From Zopfochytrium polystomum (Eukaryota; Chytridiomycota; Chytridiomycetes; Chytridiales; Chytridiaceae): a stretch of 64,000 nt of DNA. Position 1 is the stretch's first letter; each line of letters starts with the position of its first letter. The translations under genes were made by a program, and so were the position numbers. Location of the stretch: the NCBI GenBank assembly GCA_025765615.1, contig JAIVFJ010000271.1:18266-82265 (forward strand), written 5' to 3'. The notes below the pieces were generated by a model, which saw only the letters and a list, made by a program, of their open reading frames with translations, had not been told where the DNA came from and did not search any database. Positions 22,700 to 34,735 of this stretch are shown piece by piece.

Positions 22700-25600
22700 T
22701 TCCCAAAAAATATGGTTTGGACCTGAAGTAATCTATTGAGCGGATACAGCTATGAGGTCAGTGTGGGCCTATAAAGGGCGGACTGTTGCGTGTCTTCGAC
22801 CCTGAGTGCAGCAGTCAAGAGGAAAACTGTTTATAGCGAGTTTCTGTTCCGCTTCATATTTGGAGTATTTGTCAACAGCCCAAGCCAGCACCCAGTCTGC
22901 ACGAGTGGTGGCATGCCCTTCCCATGGGCATTGTGAGCACAATAACTTCCAGTCACAAGTCGTTTGGGTCTGTCTTGTGCCTCTTTCTGCTAACCAGCCA
23001 GTTCTGCCTAACACATATGGCGAACCGACCACATTTGGAGAGACTGAGGACATTCTGTCGCTCTGTTTCCCATGTAGGCAGACATCTCCGCCACCAACAT
23101 GTTGGAGTTTGTTGGTAAATCTTTCGAGCCCCGAAAGTGTATGACTCAAGTGTCGCAGTCTGTGGCGATGGGTGTGTCGAAGTGGTGAGTATGAGTCTGA
23201 TGTGTGGTCGATGTTGTATGTTCGAGACACAAATGATGTAATGATGTGTTGAAGATCGACAGGCGACGTTGTGAATGTTTGTTTTTATGTGAGGGTGCGT
23301 GCTTCCAAGTGCTGCTCTGCTGGGGGTCGATCAGCTGTCCCCTTTTCATAACAGGTGCAAGAAGCACAGTTGGGAGGCACAGCCAGGGACACATCAGAAG
23401 CCGTTGACTTTGGGAGTCGTTTGATTTTGGGAGACGTCCAGGTGGCCCAGCCAGTAGACTATGAACCCTGTTGCATCACACTGATGTGGCCAAACTCCAT
23501 GCAGCATGAGCACAGAAGTGATCATTGTTCTGCATTAATTTCTATCAAATTGCCGGCGCAAAGCAATGATGTGTGTCTGGCCTGTGCATAAAAACCTCAG
23601 GAACCTTACCAAGCACTCATACAGCCCTTAAGTACCTGCATAGGAGTATGAATGGGTCAGAGGATCTTGAATTAAGTACTGCCAATGTAAGTATACTCCA
23701 ACACAACAGGCGTGAGACAGGCGCTCTGTTCTTCTACCCCACAGTCCCTCACACATCTGGTCTCCTTAATGAGACAGGTGCTGCACATCTGCCTCCCCTG
23801 CCGTTACTTTTGCAGGACCAAGGCTCCTTCATGGGACCACCTGGAAAACAGTCCTGTCGGCATCGCAGACTGTGTGAGTGTTTTCAAATATCTCACAGAA
23901 GGTACTGGTCACAAAATTTGTGCTCCACACATATTGTTGTAATTATTTGGTTACACGTTCACACAACAGACATGTCAAATATGAAGCGAATATGTAGTCT
24001 AGGACATACACACAGTCCAACAGCTGCACCGTAGCCGGGCGAGGCAGCTCTCACCCAGGCCGACACCTACCAACTCTCATTCCCTTCCATCTAGGCTACG
24101 GTACAGGAGGGTAGAAGATCGGGGACCGACGCTTTACTCACCAGAACGACTGGAACTTCCAATTTGGATACCCGTTGGCCACTACCAACCCGAGGCCCAA
24201 CGACTCGTGCCCCGCTGTCGAACACCTGCGCAGTCGTACCTCCGAACGTAGAGATCTTTTGATGAATCGTTGGCAACAGGAAAGTCAGGTAATCCGTTAA
24301 TTGAGAGTAGAGTAGACAGTAACGATCAACAAAGGAGGAAGGGCGGTATTTATACACGAAAGGGAGAAGGGAGCAGCGATCAGATCGCCAGGGAAAAGGC
24401 AGGACAGCGAAATGAGCGGCGGCAGAGCGGCGCACGCCGCTTTCGCGAGGCAATTTCGGGGGAAAAGGTCAAGAAACCCCCCACGCGACGCCACTTGGAG
24501 CTGCCCAACAAACAGGAGAAAACAAGCACCTTAACTTCCTTATTTGAACTGCAAGTTGCGCGTTCGTTTTGTTTAAAAGTGACGGTGGACCATGGCCCGT
24601 TGCGATGACCCATTTTGATAAGTCCCGCACAACCCGCCTGCCCAAAGCCATCATGGCATTGTATCTCAGCATCTCAATCAATGCCAAAACGTCTTTTTTG
24701 TAAAGGAGCTTGCTTGCAGCAGGTTTGTGTCAAGAGCTGTCCATCAAGTCTAAATCACGTGCACCCTTCATATTTGCGATGACAAAAAAAGGTGTGAGAC
24801 TACACTGAGGTCTCAGTGATAAAGTCTAGGGATTTTATTCGCAAAAAGAAGCGTACCTGTCATAAAACTGCAAGGATCAGGACCCCTATTATTATTCCCA
24901 GTTCTTTAGTTTCCAAGGCATTATCAAAGTGTATTTGCAGCTAACCCGTCTTTATTATTGGGCCTGCTTTTACTACTTTCCTCTTAACAGTTTCTGTTGC
25001 GCCAGGGTTTTCTCAACATATTTTCTTTTTCGGTGACTAATGGAGACTGCCTGACTGCCTAGGGATGGTGTGCCTGACAGGCCGTACCCCAAGCCCACCT
25101 AATTTATTATTTATTTTCTTAGTTGTACATACACGCATAGGGTTGGGAGGGACTTAGAGCATTTGTGGTGGATGCTCCATGTCAGGAGTTGACTTGTCAA
25201 TTTTCTCTCTCTCTGTTTTTGGGCCATTTCTCTTTTTCCTTTCTTGCTTCAATCTGATTTCTGTCCTTTGGCACCAATACAGAGTCCCTTCAAATCCATC
25301 TGGCTCACAACGGTGAGGGTAGCAAGAGGTGGTACGCACCCAGGTGAGTACATGGTCCCTTTGGGGGCTCCTCTTAAGCGGCTGTGGGTGGGGAATGCAG
25401 CTGGCCCCACCACCGACTGTGTGACACTGCTGGCTCTGTGTTGGAGTGAGGATCACAGGCACCAGCCCACCGCAACGACAGTGGTGGTGGTGGCAACAAC
25501 GACGGCGTCGTCGTCCCTAACCTTCCCGTCCCCATGAGGGTGTTCGTGGCTGCGCTCTGTGTGGCCCCCGACACCTGAGAGTTCGATCTACAAGTGCCTG

Positions 25601-27760
25601 CCTCAGTCCTATTGCTGTGAGAGTGAGATGTGTGAGTACGAGTGCGATGCGATAAAGCCTGTTGGTCGAGTGATTGTGCCGACACAGCCCAGCGGGGTGC
25701 GTGTACAATCGCAGGTGTTTCCACGTGCGAGTTCCCTGCTGGCAACTGTTATGAATCACCCTCTGGAACCTTCTGGAACCTTCCAGAACATTCCTTCATG
25801 GAACCTTGTGGAACCTTCTGGAACCTTCTTTGCTTTCCTGACTTGTCTTGTTGTCATTGGTATCATTGGTATCATTGTATTACTAATTGCTCTTTCTGGA
25901 ACTTTCTTTGAGTCTTGACAAGGAAGACTCTCAAAAGGTATAAAAGGGGGATGGGGGACCTGTCCCATCCCTCAAGTGAATTATTGTTTCCAAAACAATC
26001 ATCACTCCTCTCAGTTCCTTGTCTGCCTTGTCCTGTCCTGCCCTGTTCCTGACAGCGACCTTCTGAACCCTACATAGTCGACTCCCTTCTCTCTCTCCCC
26101 CCCGTCGCTGGTGACGACGAGGGCTCTCGCAGCACTGTCTGCGACGAGGGGCGCTAGGTCGTGCACTGTCCGTCCCATTGCTATTAACTACTCCTGTTGT
26201 ATTTGAGATTAGGTTCCTGAGATAAAAACCCCTGTTTCCCTCTTCTCTCTCTTTATTCTGCAGTTGTGTTGCACCCTCGGGAGTGCCCTTCCATTTCTTC
26301 CTTGCATCAGCCCGCAGCCACGCAAGTAATTGGTGCTCCCGCACCAATCCCTCAGAGGATTGTCCCTCTGAATGTTCATTCTTTGTGTTTGAGACCCCTG
26401 TTAGACAGATTAGTAAGGATACTTCGTGGACTAGGCAAGTAGTAGGGTTGAAACACCCCCTAGACAACAGCCCAATAAAGTTAGTTTTAGCCTACTATTT
26501 GCTTTCCCTCACTCTTGGGCCCAGATCCCAGGGTCAAAGGAGTGAGGATAGTCTCACAAAGGTCTTGCAGCTGGTGTGGGTTCCAAACAAGCAACCAAGG
26601 CTAGTGCTCTTGTCAATTGCCAGATCAAAACGAAAACCCTGCATTTGTCCAAGAATTGGGTTCACCTGGTTTCCTCTCTTTTCCCTGATCATAAGACGGA
26701 AAGTATAGCCACTCGTTGCACTGAGACAGTAAATATAAACAAGAAGATGGCGAGCTGTGCAGAGGAGTGAATTTTTGTCGGCTTCCCAAAGCTAGAGAAG
26801 AACTGGCGTCGTATCTAAACCTTGTCTCAGTAAATGAATTGAGAGAGTTACGTTGTCAGCGTTGTATCTCCCTCCACTGTCATAAATGATGGCGTTCTAA
26901 GTGGCATCGAGGCTCGCGCAGTGTTTTCATGGACAGTCAGAAGTTAGAGAGGTCTACGCTGGCTTCAAGTAAAGATGAAAGGAAGGTTCAGGTTAGTACA
27001 AATCTAAAATCTGAGAGATGGTATTTATTGAAGTTTGAGTAGATAAAGATTGAGATAATGCGGGCTATGAGATTCTCGAGTATCTCACCGAAGGTGTTGG
27101 TCCTAGTTTAGATTCTTCAGCTCTTACTTTACTATGATTTTGGTACAAAACATTGTATAGTTTTGCATGAAAATATGACCCTATCAGAAAGTGGAATTGA
27201 TTCCGATCATTCTCTAATATTTCTAATTTTTCCACTATGTGGACTTAAATTTTAGTCTTGTAACGAAGGATTACCACTCATCAGTGCAATTACAATCATT
27301 ATCTCCGTGATAATGAAAGAGCTATTTGGCTCCTTGGTTACAAATGGGTCGATGTAGCCTAGAAGCCCCTCTTGTTTATATGTGTATATAATCATGTAAA
27401 TTCTTCTTATCTCTTATCTTTTCTTCTTTGTCAGTAATTTTTCATTCTTTCCTTTCTTTCTCTTTCTTGTTCTCTTTTCCTAATGCCACTCTCTGTATAA
27501 ATAGCTGATCCTCTAACTTTACTTTACCCTCCCCCATGTAAACAGTCTACTCTGAGTGAGTGAGTGGAAGGAGTGAATGAAGTGGAGATGTGTGTTTGTG
27601 GGTGTTCCTTCTCCCCAACTTCAAGAGAAAGAGAAAAAACTCTGTTATGAATTATTGATACATAATGATGATATGCACACTGTGATAGTTGCTAGGCAAG
27701 CGTGACCAGCGCAGGGTAAAAAATTCTCCTATATTATCTGCTTGAGCAGAGGAGGAAAAC
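22700..27760. repeat. gene-poor repeat island
   Basis: About 5 kb with lower GC than its neighbours and no intact gene. It includes one LTR (listed separately), fragments shared with 43.5-43.8 kb in inverted orientation, and two similar segments around 22818 and 27749. A 'YLTEGxG' coding-like block recurs (23890 and 27075). It also holds TATA-like boxes in LTR-like settings (plus strand 27496, minus strand near 24350). This looks like nested, decayed retroelements; no complete gag or pol was recognised. Confidence 0.5.
25747..26054 (+). mobile_element. solo LTR, copy 1, with HSE-like array and TATA box
   Basis: Begins TGTTATGAATCACC and ends CCTGACA. It is nearly identical to 43778-44132. 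After the start is a dense array of alternating GAA and TTC units spaced by two bases (25763-25830), the layout of heat-shock elements. A TATA box (GGTATAAAAGGGG) lies at about 25937-25949. Flanks are GCAAC (left) and GCGAC (right), a 4-of-5 match consistent with an aged 5-bp target duplication. No internal region with gag/pol was recognised beside it, so a solo LTR is likeliest. Confidence 0.75.
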
Positions 27761-27762
27761 TG

Positions 27763-30408
27763 TTAACACTGGGTTTCTGTTCCACTCCAGGCAGGGGTTC
27801 GCGAAAGATCGTACGGGTTCGGAGTTAGTCCGCCTGCCGCTCCTCTGTGCATTGGTGTTCGTGAAGACGAGAGGGGATGAAGGGGTGTCGTGCTGCCCGA
27901 TCCGTTATACGAGGAGGCGGTGTGATTGTTGGAGGAACTCGTTGGGCGCGAGTTTGAGCCATGGACGCTCAGCTTCGCTGAGTCAATGGTGATCGTTCGG
28001 TTATTCGTGTGGAGCTCCACTCTGGAGCCATTCGCGGTCACTTCTTTGACAATTCCAGTATACCCTTTGCATGGGCCCCCAGTGATGGTCACGGTGGCAG
28101 ACATTAGTGCTTCTCTCCCGCCTCGACCTCGCCCTCGCCCTCCCTCGTCGAATCGTGGTCCTAGGTCTGGTTTTCCAGACTGAAACTCGTGTCAGCCTCC
28201 CGCAAACCAACAAAAAAAGGCCAAACTCACGTTTGAATTGACACCACTGAGGAGAGATATCATGTTCGCTTTTGCGACAAAAAGTCCCCCATTTTCAATA
28301 ACCTCTCGCGATTGGATAAACACAAATGATCTGAATACGTGAATTACTTCGCCTCGACGGGGTCCAATCGAGTTGTCGTTAACAACGACTTGGTCACCGG
28401 CTGAAACGGCTCGGCAGCCGGAGTGTGAAGCAATAGCACGTTTCCGATCGATCTTCCTCATGATCTGCTGGGCTTTGATTTTGACAATGTTTCCGAATTG
28501 GTTGAGAATGCTGAGGACGTCTTTTTCGATTTTGACAACGACGCCGACATCCTGAGGGCTTAAGAATACAGTAAGCACGCCAGCACAATGCTAGATTATC
28601 GACCTAACGTGATTTGTACAACGTCATTGACGTCAAATGCCACCAATTGCGCGAATCCTGTCGTGACATCGCTGGCACCTTTCAGGTTCCGGGCAAACAC
28701 CTCAATCTATGCGGACAAATTAGTGATCGACTCCTCTCACACCATGTTTTCACGAACCGGCTTCAAAGATGAATCCGAGAGGAGCGTGACAATGTTGTTC
28801 AGGATCTTGATCACCAGACCCGTTTCCCCGGCGTGCGCTCCGTTTATCACTTTAACGTGGTTTCCTTCGTCGAAACGCTTGCGCAAATCCTTCACATCAA
28901 ATTTGATGGAGCCCACTTGAGTGGCGACCGTGGCGATTCTATTATCGATTGATATAATCTTGCCCGTACAGTCGTTCATTTCCCCCGAATGACTTCAATA
29001 TTGTCACCAATACCAAGATCGTCGGCTGCATTTTTCGCCGCGAGGGAGTTCAGGTCAGCCGTTCTTTGATTGAGGGACCCTCGAGAGAACTTGCTTATTT
29101 CCTCAAGCGTAGGGTTGATGATCTGGACGTCTAACGTAGCGATCTTCAAATCTTTCTCCAGGTATCCGTCGCGGTCGAAGAAGTCGTTTTGGTATACGTA
29201 GCCTCCACGCTTTGTGTCTCTTCGATAGCCAGGGGCCTGGTCGGGGCTGAAAAGCTTCCGCGGAGGGGCTGGGCCTCCTTTCTTTCGCTTCTCACCCCCA
29301 GGCTGGGGGCGAGCTGTGAAATCGATTCGAGGTATCATCTTTACACGAACTTCGGAGCCTGCATCGATAATTTCGATAACCTTACGGCATTGTTAGTTAA
29401 AGCTTTTCGTATTTAAAGAAAGTTGTGCCCACCTTGGCCAAATCTCCGGCGTATTTGCCCTTCTTTACACGAACCCAGGCACCCTCCTTCAGCTCGGAGC
29501 TGATGCCCCTTATTCGCAGGGATGCAACCATATCATCAATGGGAACAACCTTGACCGTCTGCGCGTATATACCACTGACGTTCTCGATGGCTTTCTGAAC
29601 ATCCCCCAGCCGCTTCGCCTCAATGTAAAGATAGCCGGGAAGATTCTCACGGGTGAACGCAGACATAATCGCCATTTCATCCATGAATTCCATCTCAATA
29701 TACTTTCGGAGGATCTGGATGCAGATATCTCTTTCACGGCCTCGCTGTAGATTTCAAACGTCAAAAGCAGTCGGAGAGCATCGCCACGCGAACCTTGCAA
29801 CGGACTAACCACAGGTTGGGGTCGTTAATAGATGGCAGCAGCATGTGCTCGGCAACAAGCTCGCTGTCACCCTGAAAACCAGTTCGCTGAGATCTGCTCT
29901 TGTGCTTCTCCACCAGCTCCCGAGCAGTGGCCTCTGCGTCAAATTCGTGATCGTTTGGTCTTATGATATCAACTTTGCGGTACGTTCCGTAGTCGATGTC
30001 GTGGGCGATGAGTTCCTCTGGTTCGCCCCCAGCTGGCAAAAAGCAAGAGGACCGATGGCAAAAAGCAAGAGGACCGAGTTGGAAAGGTGCCTTTCGTTAT
30101 GCGACTATCTCACCCTCGATCTCCTCGTCAGAGAACTCCTCGCTATCGCCGTCTGAGTCGACAATGGCAGCATCGTCGATGAAAGGGTTATGGGCTTGTA
30201 CTTTCCGTCGCTTCTTCCGGCCGGGTCTCTCCTCCTCTTCTTCTGTGATGGTCTTGTTGTCAAGAGGCGCGGCAAAAAACCAAAGGTGGAAGGGCGATCA
30301 AAAACCATCATCTTCCTCGTCCTCATCGTCTTCATCGTCATCGTCCTCGCGATCGTCGTCGTCGCGTTCGTCGTCCGAGACCAGATCGCGGTCGTCCTCG
30401 TCGTCCAT
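27763..30408 (-). CDS. SPT5: Spt5 transcription elongation factor, C-terminal repeat region missing
   Basis: DSIF subunit that binds Spt4 and RNA polymerase II. Exons: 30408-30306, 30242-30114, 30032-29794, 29744-29433, 29380-28758, 28706-28609, 28558-28231, 28179-27763; introns 49-81 nt, all phase-consistent. The N-terminus is acidic (DDEDEEDD) with RPGRKKRRKVQAHNPFIDD. The NGN domain contains LPSINDPNLWLVRCK and SAFTRENLPGYLYIEAKRLG. KOW modules include GAWVRVKKGKYAGDLAK, TGKIISID, VINGAHAGETGLVIKIL, PQDVGVVVKIEKD, PRRGEVIHVF and GGPCKGYTGIVKEV. One base is missing near 28983 in a G run (IRGEMNDC is expected). About 749 aa, against roughly 1000 in yeasts: the protein ends right after SRTPAWSG, where Spt5 normally starts its TPAW-type CTR. 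The last codons fall in sequence shared with a repeat near 22.83 kb, so the CTR may have been cut off by an insertion. Confidence 0.92.
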
Positions 30409-31668
30409 ACCAGATGCGCTGTAAATTCTTCACAACGAGAGAATGGGGAGCAACACGTATTTATTGGCTTGGATTGCCCATTGTCAGCCAACGCCTTTTG
30501 CATGGTGAGTGCCTCAGTTGTCCCCTTCGCAGGCTTTTTTCTTTTATTTTTTCATTTCCCCCCATTTTTTGCATCCAATCCAGTCCTCCTGGCCGCGGCG
30601 CAGGAAACACAAAGCGGGTCAGCCGCTCCCACCTCCTCCACCGCCTTAACGCCGACGGTAAACACTACTTGACCTCCCCCCGTGCCAATATTGCCAGTAG
30701 GGGGGCGCCTCCCAATCAACAAATCAACGATAGAATACCGACAACCGCAGTCAAAGCAACAAAAAAAAACAGCACACTGCACAGAAAGGGAGCAACCGAA
30801 AACCGGGTCAAAGCCACGCGAGTGAGAGAGAAGGGGGAAGGCGTAAGTGAGTGGGTGAGAGAAAGCGTGAAGCGACGAGAAAAAACGATCGACAAGGACC
30901 AAAAACAGTGTGAAAATGGACGTTTGCGGGAAACGGAAAGAAAAGGGAAGAAGGTAAAACAAAAGTAAAGAAAGGGTAAGGCGAGGAAAAGCAGGGAGAA
31001 AAAAAAAAGAGGGGAAATCAGAGTAAGAACCCCAGAAAAAGTGGATGGGGGTAAAGGGAAAACACAAGAAGAGGAGAGAGCGGCAGAGCCGCAGAGCAAA
31101 CGGGGCCCAAGTCGGGATCGAAATGGGAGGCAGGTGGGCAATGACAGTTGGAAAGGTTATGCCCGGGATGGTGGCGTTGTGGGGTGAAATGCAGCTTGAA
31201 GGATTCAGGTCGCATTTCAAGGGCATGAGGGTCGAAAGCGAGGGTGAAAAGAGTGCGGAAGAGAGAAGAACAGAGAAGAGGAAGAGCAGAGAGAGAGAGG
31301 GAGAGAGAGAATGAAAGGGAAAGGGCGAGTAAAGGTGGAGAATATCAAGTCTTTGGCTTGGAGATCAAAAACGCATCAACCTGGACACATCTTATGGTGC
31401 AACCAAAGAAAAGAGAAGTGATCGAACCTTATTCGAGCCTCTTGCGTGCCCCCAGTTACCCACCCCGTACCGGCCACAATCGCAACCAATCATCTAGCTC
31501 ATCTACACGTGGTTGACCTCCCTCCCAAAAGGGTTAGGGACGTCCCCAGAACCCATCCATTATAAAAAAAGAAACAAGCAACCGGTCCGGAATCGGAACC
31601 AGTCCTTTCTACCCAGCGTGAAAGGAACGCCAGGAGGGACTTGGTTGTTTTCCCGCCTCTACCCCCCT
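30409..31668. other. intergenic, nothing supported
   Basis: Purine-rich (GA/AAG) DNA between the Spt5 start and the striatin stop. ORFs on both strands are Phe/Leu/Ser-rich artefacts of the purine tract. Confidence 0.6.
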
Positions 31669-34600
31669 CTACACGCTTTTCGCATCTCCGTGGAAGAAAA
31701 CTTTACAAAGCCCGTCCGCGCCGCCGCTCGCCATCACGTTCGCCTTGGTTGGATGCGTCCGCACACACCATATGCCTTCGTCGAGCTTTCGCCGGTGTGT
31801 TGTGTGCTCTTGGATGCACGTGCGGGACGTCGAGGACAGGTCCCACCACCGAAGCGAGCAGTCGTGGCCCGATGATACGAGAGTTGTTCCACCGGCGAGG
31901 AAATCGACAGAAGAGACCGCGTCAAGATGCGCAATCATCGAGTGCGTGCAGTCACCTGGAACGTGAATTGTGTGAGGAGATAAGTAAGCATTTCGCAAAA
32001 TAGCTTTGCGCTGCAGTCGAGATTTGTCTCACCAGTGTTAAGGTCAAACAGTCTTATATATCTGTCCTCATGCGCAGTGACCAGCAGCGGCATTGTGGGA
32101 TGGCACACGATCGAATTGATTTGCGTGTTGACTGAACCATCTTCTCACCATGATTGAGACTCATTAGTTTATATTGCGAAATGGCGTCTGATCCTCACCG
32201 TAGGTCTCATCGCTCTTTAACCGGAGCAATGGAGTGTTTGTTTCAATGTCAAATATGACGACAGAGGAATTCTGAAAAGCAACTGCTAAACGCTTTGGAT
32301 CCGTTCGCAACCATTCGACGGACGTGGGTGAATACGGTTTCCCCTCAGGTTCCCGTATGGTGTTGCGAAGAAGCGACCGTGTGGATGCATCTTCACGAAC
32401 ATCCCACAGCTTGACAGTCAAGTCTGAAGAGGCTGAAGCGAGAACAGGTAGGTGGTCCGGCATGGGGTTTAGCTTTACGTCCCAAACCGCATTCGTGTGC
32501 GCCACAAACTTTTGATGCAGTGTCGAGTTGTCTAAACAGCAAGGGCTTCGTTAGCATAATAAGTCGGCCTCGGAATCAATTTTGCCGCGAATGCCAAGGG
32601 AGCCACGAACCTGTAGCAGAGTAAGTTTCCCGTGTGACGTTTGGTATTCTCCATGCAATGACGGTAGAATCTAGACTGCCCGTATAGAGTGATTGACCAT
32701 CAGGAGATAAGGCAACAGATGTTACGCCGCTGTTGTGTCCCCGAAACGTGTAAACCGGTTCAATGTCCGAAGGGGTTTTCCGCGAAGATTGAAGTGAACG
32801 AATGTTCCACAACTTCGCTGTCCCGTCCTCTGACCCAGAAACGAGGGCCAAGTCATTCGACGGTAAAAATGCAACCGAACGAACGGAATCCAGGTGGCTG
32901 CACAGGTTCGTAAGTTCTAATAAATACTCACACCTGACACTTGCTCACCTTCGTAAGGATGCCTTTGGTCGCCATATAACTTGATCATCATTGTCTGGTA
33001 CAAACGATGCCGATGATTGTCGCTGCAAAGGGATTTCAGGATACCGAACGAGAACGGGCGAAGCTTTCTTACTGGAGCAAGAACATTTGAGTCCCTGGTC
33101 TCCTCATCCTCCACCGAAGCAACTACTAAGGGTAAGGCTACGGCTCTCGAAAACAATAATGGCAAGCCAAACCTTCCGCTGATGTTTCCGGAACGGTGGG
33201 GACTCTGAAAAAACAGAGAATTGATTAGTTCGTGGTCGTTATAGTTCCAATATCAGCTTCACACACACCCGCTGTCTTGGTCCATAAAGTCCGCTGGTCC
33301 AGCCTGAATTGACCCTTTTCGTTGCTTTGACGGTGTCCGCCGCTTCCGCCCGGCGTCTGTGTTCGGTGACGGAGACGGATTGCTCCCGACCGAAGGAAAC
33401 TCCTCAGACGATGGTGCCCGCTTCAAAATCTGCACGGGCGCGCTTGCTTTTGGGGGATTATTGCTTTCCTCCCGGACGACAACGCTGTTGGAACTGGGCT
33501 GAACGACTTCTTCGACAAGAACATTCTTTGAACTTCGTTTCGATATAACAGGATCGTTGGCAATGGAAGTATCGGAAGGTTGGCGGTTGGGGAAGCGGGG
33601 CGATGGTGTGGATCCTGAATATCCCGAGTGGGCGAGCAGGTAGTTGGCCTCTCGCAAATAGCTTTCACGGTAATTGTTAATTCGCAGCAATGGTTGAAGT
33701 TGCGCGAAACTTACTTTTTTAACAACTCTCGAGTTCTGATGTTTCCGACACCCTTCGAGTACATCATGAGGGGGCCAGGGGTATAGCTTGGAACATGAGG
33801 AGCACCGTTCAAACCTAGTATTTGTTTGCGAGGGGAGTGGGTGGCCGGAAATCCAAAGAATCGGACGAACGAATCAGTTGCTGACCTTCGCGGACGACAG
33901 ATCCGGGAACAAGATGAGCAAAGGAATCACCACCAGAATCCGAGGGCTGTTCAGGCTCCGGCGACTGAGATGGTGAGAATGTTGTGTTCATTTTGGTTTC
34001 GCTTGTGTCGCTGCTGGATGGCACGGCTCCTTTCGTCGCATTTTGAAGGGAAAGGTACTTGCCACTGCCGATCGACGTGGGTGGACATCACGTTAGCAGA
34101 TCGTCAAACACATGAACGCACAAAACAAATCCAGTGCTCGTTACCGTTCCTGCCGAAGTGCAAACTCAAGCATCTTCACTCGCCGCATCAGATCGGCCTT
34201 CGAGTTCTCCATTCCTCTCCGTTCGCCTTCGAGGAACGACAGTCTGGCCTAATGCAGGGTAGGTAGCGGGCAAGTACGTAAAAAGGACTCAATGAGTGTG
34301 CTTTGCGGGCGATCTCGGTGACGTAAGAGGGCAAGATCGGAAGTGGGGGGGGAGGAGGCACGGCTTAGGCGGAACAAAGCATTGAGCAACGCGTCGCCGG
34401 AGCCCAGATCCTGCGGCGGGCGGCTGATCCATTACTTGAAAACGCGACGGCGCACGCAAACGAGATCGCCGCCGGCATTGGGTTTCGTGCAGGGGGGAGG
34501 TGGTCACCTTCATGTCAGCTCTTTCCAGTTCCCATTCGTTCCGCTCGCGTTCGAATCTGCGCCATTCGACCTGAAGAAAGTGAAGGACGCCTGGCAGGGA

Positions 34601-34735
34601 GTACTGCTGTTGCTGAAGTTGCGGTGGCGGCGACTGCTGAGTGTTATTGCTGCCGCCGTTGCTGTTGTTGCTGTTGTTGTTGTTGTTGTTGTTGTTGGAG
34701 AAATGGACCGCCTGCTGCTGGGCCTGCGGATCCAT
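31669..34735 (-). CDS. striatin (STRIPAK scaffold; Far8/Pro11 homologue)
   Basis: Scaffold of the STRIPAK phosphatase-kinase complex (binds PP2A and Mob/SLMAP partners in known systems). Exons: 34735-34508, 34248-34145, 34064-33886, 33814-33715, 33661-33265, 33204-33073, 33022-32949, 32897-32611, 32531-32199, 32140-32033, 31955-31669; 742 aa, all phases agree. A poly-Q/N leader precedes the caveolin-binding/coiled-coil block YSLPGVLHFLQVEWRRFERE, then ARLSFLEGERRGMENSK and MRRVKMLEFALRQER. The helical 'GVGNIRTRELL...YLREANYLLAHSG' segment follows. From WRPKASLRSHLDSVRSV on there are WD40 repeats: LVSGSEDGTAKLWN, TFRGHNSGVTSVALSPDG, LASASSDLTVKLWD, LLVTAHEDRYIRLFD, LVSSGHDCSLRWWD and MASGGADGLCKVF. 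The start is the first in-frame ATG. Confidence 0.92.

Noticed and set aside
22479..22706. Minus-strand ORF ending SPRLELGTSCV
   Set aside because: Its end is the reverse complement of tRNA-Val, a common false protein.
22769..23230. Possible retroelement ORF (WVLAWAVDKYSKYEAEQKLAI)
   Set aside because: Looks vaguely copia-like but has no second diagnostic motif; kept only as part of the repeat island.
30552..31226. 224-codon minus-strand ORF with hydrophobic stretches
   Set aside because: Complement of a purine tract; Phe/Leu/Ser bias gives a false membrane-protein look.
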